Below are positions 42,913-51,977 of a stretch of 64,000 nt of DNA, piece after piece (position 1 is the first letter of the stretch; the number at the start of each line of letters is the position of its first letter). The position numbers were made by a program, and so were the translations under genes. The stretch comes from Actinotalea soli (GTDB lineage Bacteria; Actinomycetota; Actinomycetes; Actinomycetales; Cellulomonadaceae), in contig NZ_JAGEMK010000006.1 in NCBI RefSeq assembly GCF_017565425.1, positions 124,001 through 188,000 of the forward strand, given 5' to 3'. The notes beneath the pieces were generated by a model. The model was given only the letters and a program-made list of their open reading frames with translations. It made no database searches and was not told the DNA's origin.

Positions 42913-44463
42913 ATGTTCTCCCGCCGTCCCGCCGCTCAGGCCGCGCAGACCGTCGCCCTCGCCGAGGCGAACGCGAACCTCGAGGCGATCAACGCCGTCG
43001 TCGTGGCCCTCGCCTCGACCACCACCGCCGACGAGGCCGTCGCGACGGCCCTGAGCACGGTCCGCCGCTGCTTCGGCTGGGTGTACGGCTCGTACTGGCG
43101 GATCTCGGCCGACGGCAAGACCCTGCGCTTCGACCAGGAGTCGGGCGACGCCGGCGCGGAGTTCCGCCGCGTCACCCAGGAGGCGTCCTTCGCCGAGGGC
43201 GTCGGCCTGTCGGGCCGCGCCTGGCGCCGTCGCGAGCTGGTCTTCGTCGCCGACCTGGGCACCCTGACCGACTGCGTCCGCGCCCCCGCGGCCCAGCGTG
43301 CCGGCGTGCGCTCGGGCGTGTGCTTCCCCCTCTACGAGGACGGCGCCGTCGCCGGGACCATGGACTTCTTCACCACCGAGACCCTGGACCCCTCAGCCGC
43401 ACGCCTCGACGCCCTGCGCAGCATCGGCGTGCTCGTCTCCCAGGCCATCGAGCGCCTCTCCACCGGCGAGCGCCAGGCCGAGGCCGCCCAGGACACCGCC
43501 GCCGTCGCGGCCGTGCTCCGCGGCCTCAGCACCGCGAGCACCCGGGAGCAGGCCCTGGGCACCGCCCTCGACACCATCCGCGCCGGGTTCGGCTGGGCCT
43601 ACGGCTCGTACTGGGCGATCTCTGACCAGGACCGCGCGCTGCACTTCGTCCAGGAGTCGGGCGACGCGGGCGACGAGTTCCGCCGCGTGACCCGCACGGC
43701 CTCCTTCGCGGAGGGCGTGGGCCTGGCCGGCCGGGCCTGGCGCTCGCGCGACCTCCTCTTCGTGCCGGACCTCGCCGACGTGACGGACTGCGTCCGCGCC
43801 CCCGCCGCCGGACGGGCGGGGGTCAAGTCCGGCGTGTGCCTGCCCATCGTGGTGGGCGGGCAGGTGGTCGGGACCATGGACTTCTTCGTCACCCACACCA
43901 TCGCGCTCACCGACGGCCGCGAGCAGGCCCTGCGCAACACGGCCTTCCTCGTGGGACAGGCCCTCGAGCGGTTCGCGTCGGCCGACCGCCTCGAGACCGC
44001 CGGCAAGGAGCTGGTCATCTCGATCGAGGAGGTCGAGCGCAACGTCCTCTCGGCCACGACGGTCGCGACCGAGGGGCAGCGCCTGGCCGAGAACGCCAAC
44101 CGCGAGGTCGCGGGGCTCGGCGAGTCGAGCGTCCAGATCGGCAAGGTGGTCGAGGTCATCCAGTCCATCGCCGCGCAGACCAACCTCCTGGCGCTCAACG
44201 CGACCATCGAGGCGGCCCGCGCGGGCGAGGCGGGCCGCGGGTTCGCCGTCGTCGCCAACGAGGTCAAGGAGCTCGCGAACGAGACGGCGCAGGCCACCAC
44301 CGAGGTCACGGCGAAGATCCAGGCGATCCAGTCCCAGGTGGACGACGTGATCGTCTCGATCGACCAGATCCGCGGCACCGTCGACAAGATCAACGAGACG
44401 CAGACCGTGATCAGCGGGGTGCTCACCGAGCAGGTCGCGGTGACCCGGGCCATCCTCAGCTGA
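42913..44463 (+). CDS. Soluble tandem-GAF methyl-accepting chemotaxis protein
   Basis: A 516-residue cytoplasmic receptor without transmembrane segments. Two closely similar GAF domains (about 20-180 and 195-355) share SYW-x-IS, QESGDAG[23 protein letters not shown] and DCVRAPAA-x-RAGV-x-SGVC, so each has two Cys at the same places. A methyl-accepting hairpin follows, with the invariant tip [21 protein letters not shown] and [15 protein letters not shown]. The signalling domain is short, and there is no C-terminal CheR-docking peptide. No other chemotaxis gene is in the window. The ligand or redox signal bound by the GAF pair is unknown. Confidence 0.9.
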   Translation: MFSRRPAAQAAQTVALAEANANLEAINAVVVALASTTTADEAVATALSTVRRCFGWVYGSYWRISADGKTLRFDQESGDAGAEFRRVTQEASFAEGVGLSGRAWRRRELVFVADLGTLTDCVRAPAAQRAGVRSGVCFPLYEDGAVAGTMDFFTTETLDPSAARLDALRSIGVLVSQAIERLSTGERQAEAAQDTAAVAAVLRGLSTASTREQALGTALDTIRAGFGWAYGSYWAISDQDRALHFVQESGDAGDEFRRVTRTASFAEGVGLAGRAWRSRDLLFVPDLADVTDCVRAPAAGRAGVKSGVCLPIVVGGQVVGTMDFFVTHTIALTDGREQALRNTAFLVGQALERFASADRLETAGKELVISIEEVERNVLSATTVATEGQRLAENANREVAGLGESSVQIGKVVEVIQSIAAQTNLLALNATIEAARAGEAGRGFAVVANEVKELANETAQATTEVTAKIQAIQSQVDDVIVSIDQIRGTVDKINETQTVISGVLTEQVAVTRAILS

Positions 44464-45105
44464 TCAGCCGAGGCCCTCCTCGGGGTCGGCGTCGCGCAGG
44501 TCCCACCGGTTCTCGACCGCGACCGCGGCGAGGACCACGAGCCCGCCGACCACGAGGAGCAGCGGCACGAGCATCCAGACGAGCAGCCCGCACGCCCCGA
44601 GGGCCACGACCAGCAGGGCCGAGCCCGCGAGGTCGGCGCGGCTGCGGCGGGCGGAGTCGGCCAGCAGCCGGGTCGCCCGTGCGCCGGGCACCCACCGGGC
44701 CGCAGCCCGCAGCACGACGACCAGCAACGCTGCGGCGATCGCGAGGATGACCACGCGGACGACGTCTCCCCCGGGCACCCAGGCCGCGGCCCACAGGTTG
44801 AACCCCAGGACGAGCAGGGCGATCGGCAGCACGAGCCCGACCCACCAGAGGTCACGGGCGGCGACGACCATCTCGCGGGCGAGGGCCCCGAGCGTGTCGG
44901 GCTCGCCCAGCAGGTGCCGACGCAGGTGACGCACCGAGGCCGCGACGGCGGGCACCGCGGTGACCAGGGGGATGCTCACGACCGCGACGGCCGCCCCGAC
45001 GACGAGGGTCTCGCCGAGCAGGCCGAGCTTGTCGCGACGCCCCAGCGGGGCCGATCTCCTGGGACCGGCCCCGCTGGTCGCGTCGTCGTGGGTCACGACG
45101 ACCAC
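44464..45105 (-). CDS. DUF624/YesL-like membrane protein
   Basis: This 213-residue protein has about five hydrophobic helices. An N-terminal segment LLGETLVVGAAVAVVSIPLVTAVPAVAASVRHLRR resembles DUF624 (YesL) proteins, which accompany sugar ABC transporters, including rhamnogalacturonan systems in Bacillus. It lies 4 bp downstream of the third ABC permease, so it belongs to that operon, and its stop directly abuts the chemoreceptor stop. GTG at 45105 is chosen; GTG at 45096 is also possible. Function unknown. Confidence 0.65.
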   Translation of the reverse strand: MVVVTHDDATSGAGPRRSAPLGRRDKLGLLGETLVVGAAVAVVSIPLVTAVPAVAASVRHLRRHLLGEPDTLGALAREMVVAARDLWWVGLVLPIALLVLGFNLWAAAWVPGGDVVRVVILAIAAALLVVVLRAAARWVPGARATRLLADSARRSRADLAGSALLVVALGACGLLVWMLVPLLLVVGGLVVLAAVAVENRWDLRDADPEEGLG

Positions 45106-45109
45106 CCTC

Positions 45110-46027
45110 TCAGCCCTTCAGGCCCTGCGTCGCGACGCCCGCCACCAGGTACCGCTGGAAGACGAGGAAGAACAGCAGCACCGGGATCAGGGCCAGGACG
45201 GCCATGGCCATCTGGGCGCCGTAGTCCGAGGTCGAGGTCTGGTCGACGAAGATCCGCAGGGCGACCGGCAGCGAGAACAGCGCCGGGTCCTTGAGGTAGA
45301 GCAGCGGACCGAAGAAGTCGTTCCACGACCAGATGAACGCGAAGATCGACGCGGTCACGAGGGCCGGCTTCATGAGCGGGAGCATGATCGCCGTGAAGAT
45401 CCGGATGTGCCCCGCCCCGTCGATGCGCGCGGCCTCGTCGAGCTCGCGCGGCAGGTTCCGCATGAACTGCACCATGAGGAAGACGAAGAACGCCTCCGCC
45501 GCGAGGAACTTGCCGATCAGCAGCGGCACGAAGGTGTTCACCAGACCAAGATTGTTGAACACGATGTACTGCGGGATGATCACGACGTGGAACGGCAGCA
45601 GCAACGTGCCGATCATCAGGCTGAACCACAGGTTGCGCCCCGGGAAGCTGATCCGCGCGAAGGCGTAGGCGCTCACCGAGGAGGAGAGCGCGATGCCGAC
45701 CACCGAGCCGACGGCCAGGATCACCGAGTTCCAGAAGAAGGTCCAGAACGAGACCCCGCCGATGCCGTTGAGCGCGGTGACGAAGTTGTCCAGGCTGGCC
45801 CCCGTGGGCACCAGGCTCACGTTCCCGACGATCTCCGAGGACGGCTTGAGCGAGGACATGAGCATCCACAGCGCGGGGTAGAGCACCACGGCCGTGAGTG
45901 CCAAGGACCCGACGTGGAAGCCCACCGAGCCGAGACGTGACCGGGACCGGTTGCGTCGGCGCAGCTGGGCGCTGCTCTCCTGGGACACCGCGGCCGCGGT
46001 GCCGAGGACGGTCTGGTCGGTGCTCAC
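45110..46027 (-). CDS. Sugar ABC transporter permease (MalG type), third system
   Basis: A 305-residue permease with a hydrophilic N-terminus (QLRRRNRSRSRLGSVGFH), six helices and an EAA loop (ELDEAARIDGAGHIRIFTAIMLPLMKP). GTG at 46027 overlaps the stop of the partner permease (GTGA). It belongs to the operon with the binding protein at 47034-48344. Confidence 0.92.
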   Translation of the reverse strand: MSTDQTVLGTAAAVSQESSAQLRRRNRSRSRLGSVGFHVGSLALTAVVLYPALWMLMSSLKPSSEIVGNVSLVPTGASLDNFVTALNGIGGVSFWTFFWNSVILAVGSVVGIALSSSVSAYAFARISFPGRNLWFSLMIGTLLLPFHVVIIPQYIVFNNLGLVNTFVPLLIGKFLAAEAFFVFLMVQFMRNLPRELDEAARIDGAGHIRIFTAIMLPLMKPALVTASIFAFIWSWNDFFGPLLYLKDPALFSLPVALRIFVDQTSTSDYGAQMAMAVLALIPVLLFFLVFQRYLVAGVATQGLKG

Positions 46028-46983
46028 TTGGCCTCCCCGCTGTAGTGCACCCAGTACCTCGAGGTGCGGAAGAAGATCAGGGTCAGCAGGCCGACGACCA
46101 CCACGAGCACCCAGGCCATCGCCGAGGCGTAGCCCATGCGGAAGTCGACGAAGCCACGCATGTAGAGGTACAGCGTGTAGAAGAGCGTCGAGCCGGCCGG
46201 CCCGCCGGTCCCGCCCGAGATGATGAACGCCGAGGCGAAGACCTGGAACGAGTTGATCGTCTCGAGCAGCAGGTTGAAGAAGAGCACCGGGGAGAGCATC
46301 GGCAAGGTGATGCTGAAGAACTTCCGCACCGGGCCGGCGCCGTCCACCGAGGACGCCTCGTAGAGCTCGGCCGGGATCTGCTTGAGGCCGGCCAGGAAGA
46401 TCACCATCGGGGCGCCGAACTGCCATGTCGCCAGCAGCACGAACATCGGCATGGTCATGCTCGGGTTGCCGACCCAGCCACCGGCGTCGAACCCGAGGTT
46501 CTGACCGATCTGGTCGACGATGCCGCGGTCGATGAACATCGCCTTCCAGACGATGGCGATCGAGACGCTCGCACCGATGAGCGACGGGGCGTAGAACACC
46601 GACCGGTAGAAGCCCTGCCCACGACGGGCGTTGTTGAGCAGCATCGCGACCGCGAGGGCCGCGACCAGCTTGACCGGCGTGCCGACCAGCGCGTAGATCA
46701 CCGTGACCTTGGCCGACTGCGCGAACCGGGGGTCCGCGAGCAGCATCCGGAAGTTGTCCAACCCGATCCACTCGGGCGCGGAGAACAGGTTGTAGTTGGT
46801 GAAGGCCAGGTACAGCGATGCGAGCATGGGGCCCGCCGTCAGGGCGAGGAACCCCAGCAGCCAGGGGGCGAGGAAGGCGTAACCAGCCCGGGTCTCCGCC
46901 CCCCGTCGCCGCCGCTTGAGGGCGGACGACGACGGGGTGGCGGTCAGACCTCCGGTGCGGGTCACCCGATCGGTGAGTGCCAC
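46024..46983 (-). CDS. Sugar ABC transporter permease (MalF type), third system
   Basis: A 319-residue permease with a basic N-terminus (LKRRRRGAETRAGYAFLAPWLLGF), six helices and an EAA loop (LYEASSVDGAGPVRKFFSITLPMLSP). The start is GTG at 46983, 50 bp after the binding-protein stop. It resembles permeases of unsaturated-oligosaccharide importers in general layout, but the substrate cannot be read. Confidence 0.9.
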   Translation of the reverse strand: MALTDRVTRTGGLTATPSSSALKRRRRGAETRAGYAFLAPWLLGFLALTAGPMLASLYLAFTNYNLFSAPEWIGLDNFRMLLADPRFAQSAKVTVIYALVGTPVKLVAALAVAMLLNNARRGQGFYRSVFYAPSLIGASVSIAIVWKAMFIDRGIVDQIGQNLGFDAGGWVGNPSMTMPMFVLLATWQFGAPMVIFLAGLKQIPAELYEASSVDGAGPVRKFFSITLPMLSPVLFFNLLLETINSFQVFASAFIISGGTGGPAGSTLFYTLYLYMRGFVDFRMGYASAMAWVLVVVVGLLTLIFFRTSRYWVHYSGEAK

Positions 46984-47033
46984 GGAAGAGTCCGTTCGTT
47001 GGTGGGTCAGACGGACAGGTCAGGCGAGGTGGG

Positions 47034-48344
47034 TCACTGGGTGGCCATCTCGGCCTCGGTGAACCACAGCTCGACGAACTCGTCGACGGTCACCGACCCG
47101 TAGGCGAGCTCCTCGGCGAGCCGCTTGTACTCGGCCTCGATCGACCCGAAGCCCTTGACCGGGACCGGGACGGGCTCGGTCACGTGATCGGCGACGGCCT
47201 CCTCGTACTCGACGACCGTGGCGTCGATGCTGCCCTCCTCGAGCTCCATCGCGTCACGCTGGGCCGCGACCGCGGGGACGCCCTTCGAGGTGCCGAAGAT
47301 GCGCCCGACCTCGGGCTCGTTGAGCAGGAAGTCGATGAACGTCGCAGCAGCCTCGGGGTTGTCGGTGTTCGCACCGGCCGCGAGGAGCATCGACGGCTTG
47401 AAGAACATCGCCTTGTCACCGCCGGACCCGGTGGGCACGGGCATCATCTGGATGTCCTCGGTGCCCGAGTCCGCGACGTAGCCGGCCAGGAAGTTGTCCC
47501 AGCTGATCTCCGAGGCGGACTCGTTGACGGTGAAGCCGCCCAGGGGCAGCAGCTGGATGCCGCGGGCCACGGGGTAGACCTGCTCGGCGTCACGCAGCGA
47601 GGCCGTGAGCTCGAGGAAGGTGGTCATGTCCTCCTCGGTGAAGCCGAAGCTGCCGTCGTCGTTGAAGGGCGTCTTGCCCTCCTGGACGAGCCACTGGAGG
47701 AAGAACCAGAAGGTGCCGGTGTAGTCACCGCCGCCGTAGATGGCCTCGCCCTCGGGGGTCTGCTCCCCGGCGTCGGTGACCGCAGCGATGAACTCGTTGA
47801 AGTCCTCCCAGGTGTAGTCCTCGCCGGGGGCGTCCACCCCGGTCTGCTCGAGCAGGTTCGGGTTGTAGAACAGGGCGAGGGTGTTGGTGCTGGTCGGGAG
47901 GCCGACCTGCGCGTCCTCGATGACCCCGGACTGCAGGAGGGCGTCGTCGAAGCCGCTCACGTCGATCTGCTCGCCCATGTAGGGCGAGAGGTCGAGCAGG
48001 TGCTGGTTCTCGGAGTACTCACGCATGTAGGACAGGTCGAACTGCATGACGTCGGGCAGCGAGCGCCCGGCGGCCTCGGTGGACCGGCCGGTCCAGTAGC
48101 CGTCCCAGTCGACGAAGGTGCCCTGGACGGTGATGTTCTCGTGCTCCTCCTCGAAGAGCGCGATGGCCTCGTTGTACCGCTCGGCGCGGTCGTCGTTGCC
48201 CCACCACGTGAAGGTGAGGGTCACGGGGGCTTCGGGGTCGTAGGCCTCGCCGCTGTCGGTGTCGTCCGCGTCGCCGGAGCACGCGGTCAGGACCAGGGCC
48301 GCGGCGGCCGCGACCCCCATGGACTTCAGGGTGAATCGCTTCAT
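47034..48344 (-). CDS. Sugar-binding lipoprotein, third ABC system
   Basis: This 436-residue solute-binding protein has a lipoprotein signal peptide (KRFTLKSMGVAAAAALVLTAC) and an acidic spacer after the Cys. The mature start PVTLTFTWWGNDDRAERYNEAIALFEEE is typical of CUT1 binding proteins. An AAGGAGG site precedes ATG 48344. Three LacI-like operator candidates lie in the shared intergenic region with lldD. Two of them carry a TGAAwCGTT core also present upstream of the PL11 lyase and GH112 genes. Import of rhamnogalacturonan fragments is my inference from that. Confidence 0.92.
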   Translation of the reverse strand: MKRFTLKSMGVAAAAALVLTACSGDADDTDSGEAYDPEAPVTLTFTWWGNDDRAERYNEAIALFEEEHENITVQGTFVDWDGYWTGRSTEAAGRSLPDVMQFDLSYMREYSENQHLLDLSPYMGEQIDVSGFDDALLQSGVIEDAQVGLPTSTNTLALFYNPNLLEQTGVDAPGEDYTWEDFNEFIAAVTDAGEQTPEGEAIYGGGDYTGTFWFFLQWLVQEGKTPFNDDGSFGFTEEDMTTFLELTASLRDAEQVYPVARGIQLLPLGGFTVNESASEISWDNFLAGYVADSGTEDIQMMPVPTGSGGDKAMFFKPSMLLAAGANTDNPEAAATFIDFLLNEPEVGRIFGTSKGVPAVAAQRDAMELEEGSIDATVVEYEEAVADHVTEPVPVPVKGFGSIEAEYKRLAEELAYGSVTVDEFVELWFTEAEMATQ

Positions 48345-48369
48345 CGTGGTGAGCCTCCTTGCTCGGTGG

Positions 48370-48383
48370 GTAAGCGCTTTCAG
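48370..48383. promoter_or_regulatory. LacI-type operator near third ABC operon
   Basis: GTAAGCGCTTTCAG has the palindromic core AAGCGCTT (48372-48379), about 26 bp upstream of the binding-protein ATG. The core matches the mannan operator, so this site may belong to a different regulator from the two TGAAwCGTT sites nearby. Confidence 0.5.
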
Positions 48384-48422
48384 ACAGTAGGGACGCTCGG
48401 CGCGCAGCGTCAACACCCGTGT

Positions 48423-48436
48423 TTGAATCGTTACAA
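48423..48436. promoter_or_regulatory. TGAAwCGTT operator, ABC side
   Basis: TTGAATCGTTACAA is an imperfect palindrome (10 of 14 positions symmetric) with a central CG. The same TGAATCGTT word occurs upstream of PL11 at 58114. Confidence 0.5.
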
Positions 48437-48511
48437 GAGCACCTTCGACGATCCGGGGTGCTGCCGTCAAGCCCTCTCCGCGAATCGACGCCGCCAGACT
48501 CGACGGAGGAG

Positions 48512-48526
48512 TTGAAACGTTATAAT
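48512..48526 (+). promoter_or_regulatory. Operator overlapping the lldD -10 element
   Basis: TTGAAACGTTATAA is an imperfect palindrome that runs into a perfect TATAAT at 48521-48526, about 46 bp before the lldD GTG. A repressor bound here would block RNA polymerase. A clear -35 is not seen. Confidence 0.55.
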
Positions 48527-48572
48527 CTGATCGAGCCTCACCGCCCGACATCCCCGTGCCGACGGAGCCACC

Positions 48573-49784
48573 GTGACCGAGCGCCAGTTCCCGAAGTGGT
48601 CCGAGCTCAAGCCCCTCCTGCGGGCCAAGCCGATCGAGCTCGACCCGACCACCCGGCGCCTGGACCGCGCGCTGTCGATCCTCGACCTGCGCCGTGCCGC
48701 CAAGCGCCGCACCCCCCGCTCGGTCTTCGACTACACCGACGGTGCGGCCGACGCCGAGATCAGTCTGCGACGGGCCCGCACCCTGTTCCGCAACCTCGAG
48801 CTGCGGCCCTCGATCCTCCAGGACGTCTCCGCCGTCGACACGACCACGACGATGCTCGGCCGACCGGCCGCGGTTCCGTTCTCCTTCGCGCCCACCGGCT
48901 TCACCCGCCTCATGCACCACGAGGGGGAGAGCGCCGTCGTACGGGTGGCCGGCCGCCGGGGCATCCCCTACGCGCTGTCCACCATGGGCACCACCTCGAT
49001 CGAGGACGTCGCCGCGGCCTCCCCCGAGGCCCGCAAGTGGTTCCAGCTCTACGTCTGGAAGGACCGCGCCGCCGGAGAGGACCTCATGGCCCGGGCCAAG
49101 GCCGCCGGCTACGAGGCACTCCAGCTGACCGTCGACGTCCCCGTCGCGGGGGCCCGGTTGCGCGACGTGCGCAACGGCTTCTCGATCCCCCCGGCCCTGA
49201 CCGTCAAGACCGTGCTCGACGCCGGGATGCACCCCGCGTGGTGGATGAACCTGCTCACCACCAAGCCGCTGACCTTCGCCTCGCTCTCGGCCTGGGACGG
49301 CACCGTCGCCGAGCTGCTCGACCAGCTCTTCGACCCGAGCATGACCCTCGCCGACCTGGAGTGGTTGCGCGCCAGCTGGGACGGGCCGCTGATCATCAAG
49401 GGGATCCAGACCGTCGAGGACGCGCGCCGTGTGGTCGAGGCCGGGGCCGACGCCGTCGTGCTCTCGAACCACGGAGGCCGTCAGCTCGACCGCGCCCCCG
49501 TCCCCCTCCGCCTGCTGCCCGACGTCGCCGAGGCGGTCGACGGCCGGGCCGAGCTCTGGATGGACACCGGCATCCTCACCGGGGCGGACATCGTCGCGGC
49601 CCTCGCCCTCGGCGCCGACGCCACCATGGTCGGCCGGGCCTACCTGTACGGCCTCATGGCCGGTGGGGAGCGGGGCGTGGACCGCGCCGCCGAGATCCTC
49701 ACCCGCGAGGTCGCCCGCACCATGGCGCTGCTGGGGGTGAGCTCGGTCGACGAGCTCGGCCCGCAGCACGTCCGCCTCCCCTGA
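48573..49784 (+). CDS. lldD: FMN-dependent L-lactate dehydrogenase
   Basis: A 403-residue alpha-hydroxy-acid dehydrogenase with an FMN TIM barrel. Conserved pieces are the N-terminal RTPRSVFDYTDGAADAE, ALSTMGTTSIEDVAA, FQLYVWKDR and the catalytic VVLSNHGGRQLDRAP (His base and Arg), plus the phosphate-binding GADATMVGRAYLYGLMAGGE. It oxidises L-lactate to pyruvate and feeds the respiratory chain; other hydroxy acids such as mandelate are possible. It is divergent from the third ABC transporter behind LacI-type sites and not beside lactate permeases, which suggests that the lactate comes from inside, for example from L-rhamnose via lactaldehyde. Confidence 0.87.
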   Translation: MTERQFPKWSELKPLLRAKPIELDPTTRRLDRALSILDLRRAAKRRTPRSVFDYTDGAADAEISLRRARTLFRNLELRPSILQDVSAVDTTTTMLGRPAAVPFSFAPTGFTRLMHHEGESAVVRVAGRRGIPYALSTMGTTSIEDVAAASPEARKWFQLYVWKDRAAGEDLMARAKAAGYEALQLTVDVPVAGARLRDVRNGFSIPPALTVKTVLDAGMHPAWWMNLLTTKPLTFASLSAWDGTVAELLDQLFDPSMTLADLEWLRASWDGPLIIKGIQTVEDARRVVEAGADAVVLSNHGGRQLDRAPVPLRLLPDVAEAVDGRAELWMDTGILTGADIVAALALGADATMVGRAYLYGLMAGGERGVDRAAEILTREVARTMALLGVSSVDELGPQHVRLP

Positions 49785-51070
49785 CCTCGGGCCCCGGGGC
49801 CCCGGGCGAGCCCGGCCGGCCGGAGGAGCCGGAGGACCGACCCGCAGGCCCACCGCCGCTGCTGGCGAGCCGGGCGTTCCGGTTCTACCTCTCGGCCCAG
49901 GTGCTCGGCAGCAGCGGCGTATGGATGCTGCGCATGGCCAAGGACTGGCTCGTGCTCGAGCTCACCGGCAGCCCCGCCGCGGTCGGGGTCGTCGTGGCCC
50001 TGCAGTTCCTGCCCCTCCTCGTCGTCGGACCCCTGGGCGGGGTCATCGCCGACCGGCACGACAAGAGACGGCTCGTCATGGGCGCCCAGGCGGCGTCGGC
50101 GGTGGTCGCGATCGTCCTGGCCGTCCTCACCCTGAGCGGCGAGATCGCCGTCTGGCACCTCTACGCCCTGGCCGTCGTCCTGGGCCTGATCACCGCGATC
50201 GACATGCCCGCGCGCCAGGTGCTGGTCAACGAGGTGGTCGGTGACGGCCGGCTGCGCCCCGCCATCAGCATGACCAACGCCCTCAACCAGGGTGGCGGGC
50301 TGATCGGCCCGGCCATGGCAGGGATCGTGATCGCCGAGGTCGGCCAGGGCTGGGCCTTCGGCGTCAACGGGCTGATCTGCCTGGCCGTCGTGGCCCTCAT
50401 CGCCGCGATCCGTCCCCGCGAGCTGCACCGCGTGCCCACCAGCCCCCGGGCTCGAGGCCAGCTGCGCGAGGGCTTCCGGTTCGTGACGACCCGGCCCCAC
50501 CTCCTGTGGGTCGTGGTGCTCGCGGGGTTCATGGGGGCCCTCGGCCTCAACGGCCCGGTGGTGCTCTCGACCTTCGCCGACGAGGTCTGGCAGACCGGGG
50601 CGCGGGGCTTCGGGCTCTACAACTCGATCAGCGCCCTCGGGGCCCTCGTCGGCGCGGTGGTCGCGGCCCGGCTCGGGCGGCTGCGGGTGCGGACGGTGGT
50701 GATCGGAGCAGGGGTCTTCGGGGTGGCCGAGCTCGCCGCGGCCGGGATGCCCACGCACCTGAGCTTTCTGGTGATGCTCGTCGTCGTCGGCGCGGCGACC
50801 CTGTTCTTCCTCACCAGCGCGGCCACCTACGTCCAGCTCGCGGCCGAGCCCTCGGTGCGGGGCCGGGTGATGGCGATCTACTCGCCGATGCTGCTGGGCG
50901 GGCACGCCCTCGGCGGGCTGCTCCAGGGCTGGCTGGCCGAGGCCCTCGGGGTGCGCTGGGGGCTCGCCGTCACCGGGATGCTCGCGCTGGCCGCGACCGC
51001 CGTCGTCGGGCTGGTGCTGCTGCGGTGGCACCCGCCGCAGGGACCGGTCGAGACGGCGCCCCCTCAGTAG
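49781..51070 (+). CDS. MFS transporter (EntS/MFS_3 type), possible CTG start
   Basis: About 429 residues and twelve helices. MFS_3 features include RFYLSAQVLGSSGVWMLRMAKDWLVLELTGS, GPLGGVIADRHDKRRLVMGAQ and DMPARQVLVNEVVG. These proteins usually export drugs or siderophores. No ATG, GTG or TTG lies between the lldD stop and helix 1, and a GTG at about 49899 would cut into helix 1. A CTG at 49781 overlaps the lldD stop as CTGA, in the same position as the ATGA/GTGA junctions elsewhere, and is my preferred start. The 3' end overlaps the convergent CPBP gene by 7 bp. Confidence 0.78.
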   Translation: MTSGPGAPGEPGRPEEPEDRPAGPPPLLASRAFRFYLSAQVLGSSGVWMLRMAKDWLVLELTGSPAAVGVVVALQFLPLLVVGPLGGVIADRHDKRRLVMGAQAASAVVAIVLAVLTLSGEIAVWHLYALAVVLGLITAIDMPARQVLVNEVVGDGRLRPAISMTNALNQGGGLIGPAMAGIVIAEVGQGWAFGVNGLICLAVVALIAAIRPRELHRVPTSPRARGQLREGFRFVTTRPHLLWVVVLAGFMGALGLNGPVVLSTFADEVWQTGARGFGLYNSISALGALVGAVVAARLGRLRVRTVVIGAGVFGVAELAAAGMPTHLSFLVMLVVVGAATLFFLTSAATYVQLAAEPSVRGRVMAIYSPMLLGGHALGGLLQGWLAEALGVRWGLAVTGMLALAATAVVGLVLLRWHPPQGPVETAPPQ

Positions 51071-51897
51071 ATGAAGATCGCGAACATCTCCGGACGGTGC
51101 GCGTGGACGATGGCCATGAACACGATCGCGTCGAAGAGGAGGTGGACGATCAGCACCAGGGTCAGGGACCGGGTGCGCATGAAGATCAGGCCCTGGAGCA
51201 GCGCGAACGGGATGGTGAGGGCCGGCCCCCACTCGCGGTAGCCCAGCTCCCACAGGAAGGACACGAAGATCGTCGCCTGCAGGAGGTTCGCCTGCCAGGC
51301 CGGGAAGTGACGCAGCAGCAGCGCGAAGCACAGGCAGATGAAGAACAGCTCGTCCCAGGTGCCCACCGCGTTCACCCCGACGAAGAACCTCATCAGCACG
51401 CTGCTGTCGGTGATCTCGGGCCAGTTCTGGTAGGCCCCCGAGGTGATGAAGTAGAACGGCAGGATCGCCCAGCCGAGCAGCGGCACCGCCAGGAGGTACC
51501 ACTTCTCGACGGTCGGCCACTTCTCCCCGGTGCGCCACGGGAACCGGATCGCCCGACGGCGGTACACGAACCGGTCCACGAGGAAGGGCACCAGGACCGC
51601 GAGGGTCAGGGCCGTGCCGATGGCGAAGAACCGGTCCCACTCGAGGTCGGCCTCCATCGAGGTGGTGCTGACGATGCTGATGCCCAGGGCGATGAGGAAC
51701 AGGTCCTTGGCGAGCGGGCGGTGGACCAGGTAGGCGAGGACCAGGCTGAGCACCAGGACGACGTACCCGTGCGGCCTCAGGTGCACCCCGAACAGCAGCA
51801 CCGCCGAGGCCGAGACCCCGGCGGCCGGCAGCAGCGCCCAGCGGGGGGCGAGCGCCGTCCCGGTGTCGGGATCGGTGGAGGTCGTCGTGGCCGGCAC
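51064..51897 (-). CDS. CPBP-like intramembrane protease homologue
   Basis: This 277-residue protein has eight or so hydrophobic helices. A CPBP/Abi-like core shows WDELFFICLCFALLLR where family members have EExxxR, and FALLQGLIFMRTRSLTLVLIVHLLFD, with the later conserved His. The first motif has a single Glu rather than a Glu pair, so activity is doubtful. The family includes CAAX-type proteases and immunity proteins. The start is GTG at 51897. It is convergent with the MFS gene and divergent from the AAA ATPase. Confidence 0.72.
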   Translation of the reverse strand: MPATTTSTDPDTGTALAPRWALLPAAGVSASAVLLFGVHLRPHGYVVLVLSLVLAYLVHRPLAKDLFLIALGISIVSTTSMEADLEWDRFFAIGTALTLAVLVPFLVDRFVYRRRAIRFPWRTGEKWPTVEKWYLLAVPLLGWAILPFYFITSGAYQNWPEITDSSVLMRFFVGVNAVGTWDELFFICLCFALLLRHFPAWQANLLQATIFVSFLWELGYREWGPALTIPFALLQGLIFMRTRSLTLVLIVHLLFDAIVFMAIVHAHRPEMFAIFIY

Positions 51898-51977
51898 GTG
51901 GACAGCATGCCGTGGTGCGTGGCGGGCTGCAGCGTGGGCGTCACCCCCGTGTCACGCCCACCCCCTACAGTCGCCGC

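Noticed and set aside
42669-43625. 318-residue plus-strand frame before and across the chemoreceptor start
   Set aside because: It runs in another frame through the chemoreceptor gene with an Arg/Pro/Ala-rich translation and no domain.
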